Notes under the pieces: generated by a model
What the model was told of the DNA's origin: nothing
The model's database searches: none
The model's input: the letters and a program-made list of their open reading frames with translations, nothing else
Part shown: piece by piece, positions 9,000 through 17,661 of the stretch
How positions within the stretch are numbered: position 1 is the first letter of the stretch
Layout of the letters: the number at the start of each line of letters is the position of its first letter
Origin: Alphaproteobacteria bacterium
Lineage (GTDB): Bacteria; Pseudomonadota; Alphaproteobacteria; UBA8366; Aestuariispiraceae
DNA length: 64,000 nucleotides
Assembly: GCA_024743195.1 (NCBI GenBank)
Contig: JANSXE010000005.1
Span: forward strand, 248,001 to 312,000
Direction of reading: 5' to 3'
Program-made: the position numbers and the translations under genes

Positions 9000-9043
9000 C
9001 TGCAGTGCAAAAGCTTTGACAGACCGGGCAATCGGCTTAGGTT
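9000..9043 (+). promoter_or_regulatory. Probable sdh promoter with upstream TGC-rich element
   Basis: TTGACA at 9016-9021 is followed after 16 bp by TAGGTT (9038-9043), a plausible sigma-70 promoter about 50 bp upstream of sdhC. Just upstream, CTGC-AGT-GCAA (9000-9010) resembles the CTGC-N3-GCAG sites bound by PhaR-type regulators and shares TGCAGTGCA with the phasin promoter at 37.48 kb. Confidence 0.5.
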
Positions 9044-9091
9044 ACGCACCCTAGTTAGCTTGACGCGCACCGTTTCGAGGGGGCTTTCGCC

Positions 9092-9478
9092 ATGAAAAGC
9101 CAGAACCGCCCGCTGTCCCCGCATCTTCAGATCTATCGCTGGCAGTGGACGATGCTGTACTCGATCCTGCATCGGGCCACCGGGATTGCGCTCGGCGCCG
9201 GAACCCTGTTGCTGGTCTGGTGGTTGCTGGCGCTGGCTGGCGGACCGGACGCCTTCGCCGCAGCGAACGGCTTCATCGGGAGCATCCTGGGGCAATTGAT
9301 GCTGCTCGGCTGGACCTGGGCCCTGATGTATCACTTCGGGAACGGGGTGCGGCATCTGGTTTGGGACGCGGGCTACGGCTTCGATCTCGACGTCGCGCGG
9401 CTGAGCGGTCACGCAATGGCCGCGATCTCCGGCGCGCTGACGGTCCTGATCTGGATCGTCGGCTATGCGACGCTCTGA
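9092..9478 (+). CDS. sdhC: Succinate dehydrogenase cytochrome b556 subunit
   Basis: A 128-residue membrane anchor of complex II. It has the signature SPHLQIYRWQW near residues 9-19, three hydrophobic helices and HFGNGVRHLVWD at about 86-97, whose first His is the expected haem b axial ligand. It binds haem and, with SdhD, the quinone site in the inner membrane. The start has GAGGGGG eight bases upstream. It is first of sdhC-sdhD-sdhA-sdhB, with 27 bp to sdhD. The promoter at about 9016-9043 probably drives the operon. Confidence 0.95.
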   Translation: MKSQNRPLSPHLQIYRWQWTMLYSILHRATGIALGAGTLLLVWWLLALAGGPDAFAAANGFIGSILGQLMLLGWTWALMYHFGNGVRHLVWDAGYGFDLDVARLSGHAMAAISGALTVLIWIVGYATL

Positions 9479-9505
9479 CGGCCCGGCGACGAGGAGGAGG
9501 ATGCG

Positions 9506-9886
9506 ATGAGCCTGAAAACCCCGCTCGGCGCCGCGCGCGGCCTGGGGTCCGCCAAGAACGGGACCCATCACTGGATCATGCAGCGCATCACCGCGATCGC
9601 GCTGGTTCCGCTGACGATCTGGTTCGTGCTCAGCGCCATCGCGCTGGCCGGCGGCGGCTACGCGGAGGCGTCGGCCTGGCTCGCGCGCCCACTCAACGCG
9701 GTGCTCATGCTGCTGCTGGTTGCGGCCACGTTCCATCATCTGCAGCTTGGCCTGCAGGTGGTGATCGAAGATTACGTCCACGGCGAGGGCGCGAAGATCG
9801 CGGCCCTTCTGGCGGTCAAGCTGGCCGCCGTCGCGCTCGGCGTCGCGGCCGCCTTCGCGGTCTTGAAGGTGGCCTTCACGGTCTGA
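9506..9886 (+). CDS. sdhD: Succinate dehydrogenase hydrophobic membrane anchor subunit
   Basis: A 126-residue protein with the SdhD pattern: N-terminal [20 protein letters not shown] leading into helix 1, a second helix with [15 protein letters not shown] (His as candidate haem ligand, Asp-Tyr near the quinone site) and a third C-terminal helix. With SdhC it anchors complex II and passes electrons to ubiquinone. A strong ribosome site (GAGGAGGAGG) precedes the ATG. It is followed by 115 bp before sdhA. Confidence 0.93.
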   Translation: MSLKTPLGAARGLGSAKNGTHHWIMQRITAIALVPLTIWFVLSAIALAGGGYAEASAWLARPLNAVLMLLLVAATFHHLQLGLQVVIEDYVHGEGAKIAALLAVKLAAVALGVAAAFAVLKVAFTV

Positions 9887-10001
9887 GCGGGCGGGCCGGA
9901 GCCGGCGGACGATCCGCCGCACCCGCTTTTCCCCGAGGCGGCGCGCGCTAAGCTTTAACGCGGAGCCGTTTCGAACGAGTTGCAAGACGAGGCTGAACGC
10001 C

Positions 10002-11795
10002 ATGACCGAGTCCTACGAGATCATCGACCACACCTACGACGTCGTCGTCGTCGGCGCCGGCGGCGCGGGCCTGCGGGCCACCTTCGGACTGGCCGAGGCC
10101 GGGCTGAAGACCGCCTGCATCACCAAGGTCTTCCCGACGCGCAGTCACACGGTGGCGGCGCAGGGCGGCGTCTCGGCGGCGCTCGGCAATATGGGGCCGG
10201 ACGATTGGCGCTGGCACATGTACGACACGGTCAAGGGCTCCGACTGGCTCGGCGACCAGGATTCGATCGAGTACATGGTGCGCGAGGCCGCGCCGGCGAT
10301 CATCGAGCTCGAGCATTACGGCGTGCCCTTCAGCCGCACCGAGGACGGCAAGATCTATCAGCGCCCCTTCGGCGGCATGACGACGAAGTTCGGCGAAGGC
10401 CCGCCGGCCCAGCGCACCTGCGCCGCCGCCGACCGCACCGGGCACGCCATGCTGCACACGCTCTACCAGCAGGCGATCAAGCATAACGCGGAATTCTATA
10501 TCGAGTATTTCGCGGTCGATCTGATCATGGACGAGGACGGCGCCTGCCGCGGCGTGCTCGCCTGGAACCTGGACGACGGCACGCTGCACCGCTTTGCGGC
10601 CAAGCAGACGGTGTTGGCGACGGGCGGCTACGGCCGGGTCTATTTCTCGGCCACCAGCGCCCACACCTGCACCGGCGACGGCGGCGGCATGGTGCTGCGC
10701 GCCGGCCTGCCGCTGCAGGACAGCGAGTTCGTGCAGTTCCACCCGACCGGCATCTACGGCGCGGGCTGCCTGATCACCGAGGGCGTGCGCGGCGAAGGCG
10801 GCTATCTGACCAATTCCGAGGGCGAGCGCTTCATGGAGCGCTACGCCCCCTCCGCCAAGGACCTGGCCAGCCGCGACGTGGTCAGCCGCTCCATGACCAT
10901 CGAGATTCGCGAGGGCCGCGGCGTCGGCGCCAACAACGACCACATCCATCTGCATCTGGAGCATCTGCCGCCGGAAGTGATCAACGAGCGCCTGCCCGGC
11001 ATCGCGGAGACGGCGAAGATCTTCGCCGGCGTCGACGTCACCAAGGAGCCGATCCCGGTGCTGCCGACCTGCCACTACAATATGGGCGGCATCCAGACGA
11101 ACTATCACGGCGAGGTCGTCACCCTGAAGAACGGCGACCCGAACAGCGTCGTCCCGGGCCTGATGGCGGCGGGCGAGAGCGCCTGCGTCTCGGTGCACGG
11201 CGCCAACCGGCTGGGCTCCAACTCGCTGCTCGACCTGGTGGTGTTCGGCCGCTCGGTCGCGCTGCATTGCGCGGAGACGCTGGACCCGGCCGACAAGACG
11301 CGGCCGCTCGACAAGGGCGCCGGCGAGGAAGCCATCGCGCGCCTCGACCGGCTGCGGCACGCCCAGGGCTCGACCCCCACGGCGGACCTGCGCGCGCAGA
11401 TGCAGCAGACCATGCAGAACAACTGCGCCGTCTTCCGGACCGGCGAGGTCCTGGACGAAGGCGTGCAGAAGATGCAGGAGGTCTGGCGCGGCTTCGAAGA
11501 CGTGCGCGTGTCCGACTCCAGCATGATCTGGAACTCCGACCTCGTCGAAACGCTGGAGTTCGAGAACCTGATCGGCAACGCGATGGTCACCATCGTCGGC
11601 GCGGCCAACCGGACCGAAAGCCGCGGCGCCCACGCCCGCGAGGACTATCCGGACCGCAACGACGACGACTGGATGAAGCACACGCTCGCCTGGTGCGACG
11701 ACAAGGGCCAGGTGAAGATCGACTATCGCCCGGTGACGCTCAAGCCGATGACGAACGACGTGCAGGCCTTCCCGCCGAAGGCGCGGGTCTACTGA
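10002..11795 (+). CDS. sdhA: Succinate dehydrogenase flavoprotein subunit
   Basis: A 597-residue flavoprotein oxidising succinate to fumarate in the TCA cycle and respiratory chain. The FAD Rossmann motif [16 protein letters not shown] lies near residue 15; the covalent-FAD His is in [39 protein letters not shown] and [19 protein letters not shown] form the rest of the FAD and dicarboxylate sites. The length is typical. The C-terminal KARVY ending is also typical. A short tandem 13-bp repeat begins immediately after the stop, and sdhB follows after 86 bp. Confidence 0.97.
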   Translation: MTESYEIIDHTYDVVVVGAGGAGLRATFGLAEAGLKTACITKVFPTRSHTVAAQGGVSAALGNMGPDDWRWHMYDTVKGSDWLGDQDSIEYMVREAAPAIIELEHYGVPFSRTEDGKIYQRPFGGMTTKFGEGPPAQRTCAAADRTGHAMLHTLYQQAIKHNAEFYIEYFAVDLIMDEDGACRGVLAWNLDDGTLHRFAAKQTVLATGGYGRVYFSATSAHTCTGDGGGMVLRAGLPLQDSEFVQFHPTGIYGAGCLITEGVRGEGGYLTNSEGERFMERYAPSAKDLASRDVVSRSMTIEIREGRGVGANNDHIHLHLEHLPPEVINERLPGIAETAKIFAGVDVTKEPIPVLPTCHYNMGGIQTNYHGEVVTLKNGDPNSVVPGLMAAGESACVSVHGANRLGSNSLLDLVVFGRSVALHCAETLDPADKTRPLDKGAGEEAIARLDRLRHAQGSTPTADLRAQMQQTMQNNCAVFRTGEVLDEGVQKMQEVWRGFEDVRVSDSSMIWNSDLVETLEFENLIGNAMVTIVGAANRTESRGAHAREDYPDRNDDDWMKHTLAWCDDKGQVKIDYRPVTLKPMTNDVQAFPPKARVY

Positions 11796-11834
11796 GGCGG
11801 AACACCTTGGCGGAACACCTTGGCGGAGCATTGG
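11796..11834. repeat. 13-bp tandem repeat after the sdhA stop codon
   Basis: Unit GGCGGAACACCTT occurs at 11796-11808 and 11809-11821, with a degraded third copy at 11822-11834. It begins on the base after the sdhA TGA and is non-coding. Confidence 0.85.
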
Positions 11835-11881
11835 GCGCCGCGCCGGTCCGCGGCGCCCTGATAAGCAGGATGTGAGGGACC

Positions 11882-12664
11882 ATGGCTGAATTCGCGCTGC
11901 CCGCGAACTCCAAGATCGGCAAGGGCAAGACGTGGCCGACCAAGGACGGCGGCAAGAAGGTCAAGCGCTTCAACGTCTATCGCTGGAACCCGGATTCGGG
12001 CGAGACGCCGACGGTCGACACCTACGAGATCGACCTGGAGGCCTGCGGTCCGATGGTTCTGGACGCGCTGATCAAGATCAAGAACGAGGTCGATCAGACG
12101 CTCACCTTCCGCCGCTCCTGCCGCGAGGGCATCTGCGGTTCCTGCGCCATGAACATCGACGGGACGAACACGCTCGCCTGCACCAAGTTCATCGACGAGG
12201 TCGACGGCGACGTCGCCATCTACCCGCTGCCGCATATGGAGGTGGTCAAGGATCTGGTGCCGGATCTGACGCGCGCCTATGCGCAGCTTTCCGCGATCGA
12301 GCCGTGGCTCAAGACCGCGAGCCCCACGCCGCCGGACAAGGAGCGCCTGCAGGCGCCGGAGGACCGCAAGAAGCTCGACGGGCTCTATGAGTGCATCCTG
12401 TGCTTCTGCTGCCAGACCTCCTGCCCGAGCTACTGGTGGAACGGCGAGCGCTATCTCGGCCCGGCGATCCTGCTGCAGGCCTATCGCTGGCTGGCGGACA
12501 GCCGCGACGAGATGACGGGAGAGCGGCTCGACCAGCTCGAGGATCCGTTCCGGCTCTATCGCTGCCACACCATCATGAACTGCTCCAAGACCTGCCCGAA
12601 GGGCCTGAACCCGGCCAAGGCGATCGCGGAGATCAAGAAGATGATGTTGGCGCGCCAGGCGTAG
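11882..12664 (+). CDS. sdhB: Succinate dehydrogenase iron-sulfur subunit
   Basis: A 260-residue ferredoxin-type subunit carrying electrons from SdhA-FAD to the membrane quinone. It shows all three cluster motifs: [16 protein letters not shown] with a downstream Cys for [2Fe-2S], [17 protein letters not shown] for [4Fe-4S], and [17 protein letters not shown] for the [3Fe-4S] cluster. Length and motif order are standard, and the SPSYWW-type quinone-site tryptophans are kept. It ends the sdh operon; a REP-like palindrome lies about 45 bp downstream. Confidence 0.97.
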   Translation: MAEFALPANSKIGKGKTWPTKDGGKKVKRFNVYRWNPDSGETPTVDTYEIDLEACGPMVLDALIKIKNEVDQTLTFRRSCREGICGSCAMNIDGTNTLACTKFIDEVDGDVAIYPLPHMEVVKDLVPDLTRAYAQLSAIEPWLKTASPTPPDKERLQAPEDRKKLDGLYECILCFCCQTSCPSYWWNGERYLGPAILLQAYRWLADSRDEMTGERLDQLEDPFRLYRCHTIMNCSKTCPKGLNPAKAIAEIKKMMLARQA

Positions 12665-12708
12665 CCCGCGCGCCCCGCCGGGCGGAGCGCGGGAAAGCCG
12701 ACCGAAAA

Positions 12709-12768
12709 CGCCGTCGCCCGCGGCTCCTGGATCCCGGATCGGCCTGGCGGCCGTCCGGGATGACGGCG
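12709..12768. repeat. REP-like compound palindrome
   Basis: Outer arms CGCCGTC (12709-12715) and GACGGCG (12762-12768) enclose an inner hairpin TCCCGGA...GGCC/GGCC...TCCGGGA (12732-12760). Its wording resembles dispersed intergenic palindromes common in alphaproteobacteria. It may also serve as a terminator for sdhCDAB. Confidence 0.6.
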
Positions 12769-12800
12769 GCGCCTCTATATTTCGGCGACACTAATTCGGG

Positions 12801-12863
12801 GACATAATTCGGGGACACAATACTTTTTTCTAGACATAATTCGGGGACACAATACTTTTTTCT
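12801..12863. repeat. Direct repeat of the GGGGACACAATAC family (two perfect 31-bp copies)
   Basis: A 31-bp sequence starting GACATAATTCGGGGACACAA and ending in a T-run occurs at 12801-12831 and again at 12833-12863. A shorter AATTCGGGGACA lies just before (12793-12804). The same word recurs as an inverted repeat at 43133-43212. In other genomes such words are linked with REP-associated (Y1/IS200-like) transposases; none is encoded here. Confidence 0.85.
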
Positions 12864-12903
12864 CCGATCGTCGGGCGGCGCGCAATCGGCTCATCCCCGT
12901 CGA

Positions 12904-13806
12904 TCAACGCCGCATCGCGGCGCCGGGCCGCACCGCCGGCGCCAGGAAGACGGCGGCCAGCACCAGCACCGCGGCCAGCGCTTCGCGCAGCCCCGCGACC
13001 TCCCCGAAGGCCAGCCACCCAACGGCGATCATCGTCGGCAGCTCCACACTGCCGGCGGCGGCCGATCGCGCCGGCCCGACCCGCGGCGCGGCCACGGTAT
13101 AGAGCATCTGCGGGATCAGCGCCGTGGCGACGCCGAGGCCCGCGACCAGCAGCCAGCCGTCGACCGTGACCGGGAGCGCCGCCGCCTCCTGGGTCAGCGT
13201 CAGCGGCGCCAATCCGGCGAGCGCGCCCAACATGCCGCAGGCCATGCGCTCCAGCACCGTCAGGCGGCGCAGCATGGCGCTCAACACCACGACGATGAGG
13301 CCGAAAGCCATCGGCGCCGGCACGGAAAGCAACAGCGCCCAGGCCGCCTCGGCGCCCAAGGCCTGCGGGTCGAGCACCAGCGCCGCCGCACCCAGGATCA
13401 AGAGCCCCGCGCCCAGCGCCCGCGCGCCCGGCCGCTGCCGGCACAGGATCCAGGCGAACAGCACCGCGAACAGGGGGTAGGACATGTAGATCACCCCGGC
13501 GGCGGCGACCGGCGCACGCTCGATCGCTTCAAGATAGGCGATCCAGCCGAGCCCCATCAGGAAGCCGGCGCCGCCGATCCACAGCGCCTCCGCCCGCTTC
13601 TCCCGGGCGCGCGGCAGGAAGGGCAGAAGCACCGCCGCGCTGAAGACGTAGCGATAGAGCGCGATCGCCGCCGAGCCGATCCCGAGCGCCTGAAGCTCGC
13701 GCGCGAAGAGCGGGACGAGCCCGAAGCAGATCGCCGTGAAGGCGATCACGGCCGTCGCGGCGGCGGGACCGAAACTCAGGCGGGCTGTCAGGGCGGCGTT
13801 GGTCAT
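12904..13806 (-). CDS. EamA/DMT-family transporter
   Basis: A 300-residue membrane protein with about ten helices in two EamA halves. The first half includes RYVFSAAVLLPFL and MSYPLFAVLFAW, the second PAPMAFGLIVVVLSA and GSVELPTMIAVGWLAFGE, matching the conserved end-of-repeat helices of the family. The substrate is unknown; export of an amino acid or metabolite is the usual role. It is divergent from a LysR-type regulator with only about 57-78 bp between them, the classic arrangement in which the regulator controls the exporter. The GGGGACAC repeats lie just beyond its 3' end. Confidence 0.87.
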   Translation of the reverse strand: MTNAALTARLSFGPAAATAVIAFTAICFGLVPLFARELQALGIGSAAIALYRYVFSAAVLLPFLPRAREKRAEALWIGGAGFLMGLGWIAYLEAIERAPVAAAGVIYMSYPLFAVLFAWILCRQRPGARALGAGLLILGAAALVLDPQALGAEAAWALLLSVPAPMAFGLIVVVLSAMLRRLTVLERMACGMLGALAGLAPLTLTQEAAALPVTVDGWLLVAGLGVATALIPQMLYTVAAPRVGPARSAAAGSVELPTMIAVGWLAFGEVAGLREALAAVLVLAAVFLAPAVRPGAAMRR

Positions 13807-13863
13807 ACCCCCGATCTAGGGTCGTTTCGTGAATTAGGGAAATTCCAAGTTTTCACGCTCTGC

Positions 13864-13878
13864 ATGAAATGCTTTCAT
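13864..13878. promoter_or_regulatory. Palindrome at the LysR/DMT divergent promoter
   Basis: ATGAAA-TGC-TTTCAT is a perfect 6-bp inverted repeat in the divergent intergenic space, just upstream of the preferred LysR start at 13885. It could be the autoregulatory LysR site, although it lacks the T-N11-A spacing. Confidence 0.35.
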
Positions 13879-13884
13879 CATTGG

Positions 13885-14841
13885 ATGATCCCGAGATTGA
13901 CCCTGAACCATCTCAGCGTGCTCTCCGCCCTGGCGCAGACCGGCAGCGTGACGGCGTCCGCGTCGCGGTTGGGCGTGACGCAATCGGCCGTCTCGCATCG
14001 GCTGCGCGAGGCGGAGCGCCGGCTCGGCGTCAAGCTGGTCCAACGCACGGAGGCCGGCGTCGCGCTCACGCCGGAGGCGGAACGTCTGCGCGCGCTCGCC
14101 GACCGGTTCCTGGACGAATTGGGCCGGCTGGAGCAGGAGCTGGAGACGGAGCACAGCGGCGGCCAGACGTTGGTGCGTCTCGGTCAGGCGACCTACAGCC
14201 GCTATCACTGGCTGCCGGACTTCCTGTCTTATCTGCATGCGCAAGAGCCGAGCCTGAGCGTCGATCTGTCGGGCCGGGCGGCGACGCGGCCCTTCGCGGC
14301 CCTCGTCGACGGCTCGGTGGACGTCTCCACGGTCTATGGGCGGCCCTCGACAGCGCCGCGCTTCCGCTGGCGCAAGCTGGCGACCGATCCGCTGGTCGTC
14401 GTCGTCGCGCCCTCCCACCGTTTGGCGGACGCGCCCTATCTGGACAGCGGGATGATCGGCGACGAACGCTACTACACCTATCCGCTCTCCGCCGAGCCGG
14501 GTTTCGAGTGGGAAACCCTGACCGGGGCGCCCAGCACGCCCTTCCGGCGGCTGACCCCGATGCCGACGCCGGAGGCGGTGATCGATCTGGTGCGGGCCGG
14601 CTTCGGCATCGGCATCTTCAGCCGCTGGGCCGTGCGGCCGGAGCTGGCGAGCGGCGCCCTCGTGGAAAAGCCGATGGGTCCGGAAGGGCTTGCGCTCGAC
14701 TGGTGGGCGGTGACCCGCGCCGCCGATCCCGAGGACGGACCGGCGGAGCGATTGGCCCTCGCTCTGGCGCGCTGGAGCCAGCGCAGCGCCGAGGGTCTGT
14801 CGACGCTCGCCTTCGGTCGGGAGGAGGCGCCGGACGGCTAG
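13885..14841 (+). CDS. LysR-family transcriptional regulator
   Basis: A 318-residue LTTR. The N-terminal winged helix-turn-helix spans about residues 3-62, with recognition helix region TASASRLGVTQSAVSHRL and the linker EAERRLGVKLVQR; the remainder is a periplasmic-binding-like effector domain. I prefer the ATG at 13885 (MIPRLTLNHL) because the family begins a few residues before the first helix; an in-frame ATG at 13864 would add seven residues and overlap a palindrome. No strong ribosome site precedes either. It is divergent from the EamA transporter, its likely target, and the effector would then be that exporter's substrate. Confidence 0.85.
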   Translation: MIPRLTLNHLSVLSALAQTGSVTASASRLGVTQSAVSHRLREAERRLGVKLVQRTEAGVALTPEAERLRALADRFLDELGRLEQELETEHSGGQTLVRLGQATYSRYHWLPDFLSYLHAQEPSLSVDLSGRAATRPFAALVDGSVDVSTVYGRPSTAPRFRWRKLATDPLVVVVAPSHRLADAPYLDSGMIGDERYYTYPLSAEPGFEWETLTGAPSTPFRRLTPMPTPEAVIDLVRAGFGIGIFSRWAVRPELASGALVEKPMGPEGLALDWWAVTRAADPEDGPAERLALALARWSQRSAEGLSTLAFGREEAPDG

Positions 14842-14844
14842 CGC

Positions 14845-15318
14845 CTAGTTCGCGGAGCCCTCGGGCGCCTGCGCGGGGTCGAGCGGCGGGGCGAGCGTCG
14901 GCGCCGCGCCCAACTCGGGCGCCGGCGCGCCGGGCGCCGGGTCGTGCGGATCGACCGCCGGACCGGCCGCCGGGGCGATCTCCATCAGTTCTTCCGCGCG
15001 CTCGATCTCCGCCAAGTCGGGCTCGCCGCTGACGCGCAGGATCAGGCCGAGGGCGGCCACCGCCAGCACCAGCATCGCCGCGACCGCTGCCCGGGTCAGG
15101 CTCAGGCGCGTGTGACGCAGAAGCGCGAGCCGAGACGCGCGCGACGCCCGCGGCGCCCGCATCGACGGGCGCCCTGCGCCGCGCGCCGCCGGCTTGCGCC
15201 GCGCCGTATCGACCGCCCGCGCGTCCAACGCCATTCCGACGTCGGCTTGCGTCATGCCGCGATCCTTGAGCGCCTGCTCAAGGCCCCGGCGCGGCCGGTT
15301 CAGATAGGGACTCGTCAC
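14845..15318 (-). CDS. Conserved hypothetical membrane-anchored protein with SPYLNRP motif
   Basis: I do not recognise a characterised family. The 157 residues begin TSPYLNRPRRGLEQALKDRG, a motif I associate with short uncharacterised alphaproteobacterial proteins; a basic region follows, then one hydrophobic helix (around AAVAAMLVLAVAALGLILRV) and a Pro/Ala/Gly-rich C-terminal tail of about 60 residues. This suggests a single-pass inner-membrane protein with a cytoplasmic N-terminus and an extended periplasmic tail. I choose the GTG at 15316-15318 because GGGAG lies about nine bases upstream; an ATG at 15375 would add 19 residues. It converges on the LysR gene, with stops three bases apart. 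Confidence 0.6.
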   Translation of the reverse strand: MTSPYLNRPRRGLEQALKDRGMTQADVGMALDARAVDTARRKPAARGAGRPSMRAPRASRASRLALLRHTRLSLTRAAVAAMLVLAVAALGLILRVSGEPDLAEIERAEELMEIAPAAGPAVDPHDPAPGAPAPELGAAPTLAPPLDPAQAPEGSAN

Positions 15319-15680
15319 CCCCGCGTTCTCCCGCCAGACCGTCAACCTCGGCGCCCCGAAGCGCACCCCGGTCAACGCCGCCGTCCCGCCGCCTTAAAGC
15401 GGGACGCCCCCGTTCACATCGACGCCGGCCCCTTGGGCCGGTCTGTCCGCGCATCGCGCCGCGTCGGCCGCATCAGCGACACGACACGCCGAACAATGCG
15501 CGTTCTTTTGACTCTGAGGCGTGTCTTCTGAGGCGCCTTAGGGGGCGCACCGCGCGGCGCGCCCGGCCCCTTCTGGGCGGTACCGCGTGTGGCGTAGCAT
15601 ATTTTACGCGGAGAATGAAGCGCCGACGCGCCAAAGGTGCGCTCGACAGCGACCGGACGAAGCGGTAAGTCTCGCGCGCC
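15319..15680. other. Intergenic stretch before rarD
   Basis: No gene is seen. It holds the 5' regions of two divergent genes. TTTTGACT near 15505 and TAGCATATTTTACG near 15595 are the only AT-rich, promoter-like spots. CTGAGGCG occurs twice about 15 bp apart near 15515-15535. Confidence 0.4.
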
Positions 15681-16610
15681 ATGTCCCCCCCAGACACCCT
15701 CTCTCCGGCGCAGGATCGAAACCGCGCCGCCGGCTATGGTTTCGCGCTGTCGGCCTTCGTCACCTGGGCCTTGTTCCCCTTGTTCTGGAACCTGTTGGAC
15801 GGGGTCTCCGCGCTGGAGATCCTGGCGCATCGGGTGCTTTGGACGCTGCCGGTCTGCGCCCTGGCTCTGTTGGCGGTGCGCCGCTTCGCAGAGATACGCG
15901 CGGCGCTCTCAAGCCCGCGCACGCTTCTCTTCCTGGGGCTCAGCACGGCGCTGATTTCGGTCAATTGGGGCGTCTACATCCATGCGGTGACGAGCGGCCA
16001 CGTGCTGGACGCCAGCCTCGGCTACTTCCTCAATCCGCTGGTCAATGTGCTGGCCGGCATGCTGCTGTTCGGGGAGCGGCTGCGCCCCCTGCAATGGGCG
16101 GCGATCGCCTGCGCGGCGTCAGGCGTCGCCGGGGCCGCGATCGCGGTGGGCGAGGTGTCCTGGATCGGCCTCGCCGTCGCCTTCAGCTTCGGCGGCTACG
16201 GGGCGGTGCGCAAATTGATCGACACCCCGGCGATCCCGGGCCTCCTGGTCGAGACGCTGCTGTTGCTGCCGCTGACCGCGGGATACGTGATCTGGCTCGG
16301 CGTCGAGGGCTCGGGCGTCTTTCTCCAAGGCGACCGGTCTGTCGATCTGCTGCTGATCGCCTCCGGCCTGGTCACGGCGGCGCCGTTGATGTTCTACGTC
16401 GCCGGGGCGCGGCGGCTGCCGATGTCGACCATGGGCATGCTGTTCTATCTGACGCCGACCGGGCTCTTCCTGCTCGGGACCCTGCTGTACGGCGAACCGG
16501 TGGGCGCGGGCGACATGATCAGCTTCGGCCTGATCTGGCTCGGCCTCGCCGTCTTCAGTTACGATCTGCAGCGATACGCCCGGCGCAAGAACCGGGCGAC
16601 CGCCATCTGA
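15681..16610 (+). CDS. rarD: RarD-type EamA transporter
   Basis: A 309-residue DMT-superfamily protein of the RarD subfamily (chloramphenicol-sensitive protein). Diagnostic segments include AGYGFALSAFVTWALFPLFW, EILAHRVLWTLP, ISVNWGVYIHAVTSGHVLDA, SLGYFLNPLVNVLAGML and STMGMLFYLTPTGLFLLG. About ten membrane helices are expected. The physiological substrate is not established in general. The ATG at 15681 lacks a strong Shine-Dalgarno but gives the normal N-terminus. It converges on the cytochrome b gene (six bp between stops). Confidence 0.9.
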   Translation: MSPPDTLSPAQDRNRAAGYGFALSAFVTWALFPLFWNLLDGVSALEILAHRVLWTLPVCALALLAVRRFAEIRAALSSPRTLLFLGLSTALISVNWGVYIHAVTSGHVLDASLGYFLNPLVNVLAGMLLFGERLRPLQWAAIACAASGVAGAAIAVGEVSWIGLAVAFSFGGYGAVRKLIDTPAIPGLLVETLLLLPLTAGYVIWLGVEGSGVFLQGDRSVDLLLIASGLVTAAPLMFYVAGARRLPMSTMGMLFYLTPTGLFLLGTLLYGEPVGAGDMISFGLIWLGLAVFSYDLQRYARRKNRATAI

Positions 16611-16616
16611 TCCGCT

Positions 16617-17168
16617 TCACCGCTTCTTGCGCCCGGTCAGCATGGCGCGGATCAGGTTTTCGCGGTGCATCAAACTCATGCCCACCGCGGCGGCCGCGTG
16701 GATCAGCACGGCGACCAGCGTAGCGTTGGCCAAGGCCTCGTGCAGCTCCTCCGCCGCCTCGCCGTAGAGGCCGCCCCCGCCGGCGATCGACAGCCAGCCC
16801 GTGATCCCCGTCGCCGCGACGAGGATCAGCAGCAGCACCGCGAAGAAGCCGCCCGCGGGATTGTGGCCGACATGCCGCGCCGGCCGACCCGTCGCGAGTC
16901 CGCGCAGATAGCGGAAGATGGCGCCCGGCCCCCGAACGAAATCGGAGAAGCGGGCCCGCTCGGACCCGACCGCGCCCCAGACGAGCCGCAGCCCCACGAT
17001 CGCGACGGCGGCGAAGCCCGCCAGTTCGTGCACCGTCATCCACTCGTCCCCGGTGGCGTAGGCGAGCGCGAACGCGCCCGCCAAACCCCAGTGTAGACCG
17101 CGCACGGCCAGGTCCCAAACCCGAACCGTGCGCGGGCCGCCGTCATGAGGCAGCGCGTCAGTCATCAT
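16617..17168 (-). CDS. Cytochrome b561-type membrane protein
   Basis: A 183-residue four-helix cytochrome b. It starts VRVWDLAVRGLHWGLAG, the usual b561/Ni-hydrogenase cytochrome b entry; His26, His47, His143 and His157 are placed to act as haem ligands, and GHNPAGG (101-107) is characteristic. It would move electrons between the quinone pool and a periplasmic partner. Its start overlaps the end of the upstream PepSY gene by 11 bp, so the two are translationally coupled. Cytochrome b561/PepSY pairs next to OmpR-type two-component genes are common in proteobacteria, often linked to redox or metal stress. The specific electron partner is unknown. Confidence 0.87.
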   Translation of the reverse strand: MMTDALPHDGGPRTVRVWDLAVRGLHWGLAGAFALAYATGDEWMTVHELAGFAAVAIVGLRLVWGAVGSERARFSDFVRGPGAIFRYLRGLATGRPARHVGHNPAGGFFAVLLLILVAATGITGWLSIAGGGGLYGEAAEELHEALANATLVAVLIHAAAAVGMSLMHRENLIRAMLTGRKKR

Positions 17169-17526
17169 AGCCCTGCTTCAGGAGGGCGCCGGTGGCCGCG
17201 TCGAGATAGATCTCGACCTTGCGGCCCTGGGCGTCGAAGCCCTCGATCTCGTAGCGGCCATGCTCGTACTCGGCTTCGCGGATGCTCGTGAACCCGAGCG
17301 CGCCGGCGCGCTCGACCGCCTGGGCGAGCGTCATCTGCGGCCCGGCGGCGGGGCCGGCGACCGAGCGGTCGTCGTCGCCGTCGCGGTCCAGCCGCTGCTC
17401 CTGCGCCTGGGCGTAGCGTTGCTCCCCGCCGCCCGCGCTTGGGAGGTCGGTCGAGGCGACGGCGTAGCCGGTCCCAGCCAGAAGCACGAGGCCGGCGGCG
17501 CCGAAGACTGCATCCATGATTTTCAT
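17158..17526 (-). CDS. Periplasmic PepSY-domain protein
   Basis: A 122-residue protein with an N-terminal signal or anchor (hydrophobic residues 7-23, AVFGAAGLVLLAGTGYAVA), an acidic linker rich in Asp/Arg, and a C-terminal PepSY fold: LAQAVERAGALGFTSIREAEYE, then YEIEGFDAQGRKVEIYLDAATGALL. The final LDAATGALL strand is the PepSY hallmark. It is probably periplasmic, acting as a regulatory or metal-linked partner of the cytochrome b encoded just downstream with an 11-bp overlap. It is divergent from a second PepSY gene (see 17662). Confidence 0.8.
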   Translation of the reverse strand: MKIMDAVFGAAGLVLLAGTGYAVASTDLPSAGGGEQRYAQAQEQRLDRDGDDDRSVAGPAAGPQMTLAQAVERAGALGFTSIREAEYEHGRYEIEGFDAQGRKVEIYLDAATGALLKQGYDD

Positions 17527-17598
17527 TTCTGTCTCTCCATCTCTCGGGCGAACCCCGTCGGTCCGCGCATCCGATGGCCGGGTTATCGCAGAACCCGT

Positions 17599-17637
17599 CT
17601 GAACCGGCCCTGAACGGCCTATTCATCTTCAGTTCAG
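17599..17637. promoter_or_regulatory. Repeated CTGAAC / TTCAG boxes between divergent PepSY genes
   Basis: CTGAAC occurs at 17599-17604 and 17610-17615, exactly 11 bp apart (one helical turn). TTCAGTTCAG at 17628-17637 repeats the inverse half-site in tandem, with another TTCA at 17622. Phased direct repeats are typical binding sites of OmpR/PhoB-type regulators, so the response regulator encoded at 18050 probably controls both directions. Confidence 0.6.
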
Positions 17638-17661
17638 CTTCGCGGCCGTAAGTTCGGACGC

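Noticed and set aside
12777-12863. GGGGACAC repeats as a CRISPR array
   Set aside because: Only two full copies with a one-base gap and no spacers or cas genes.
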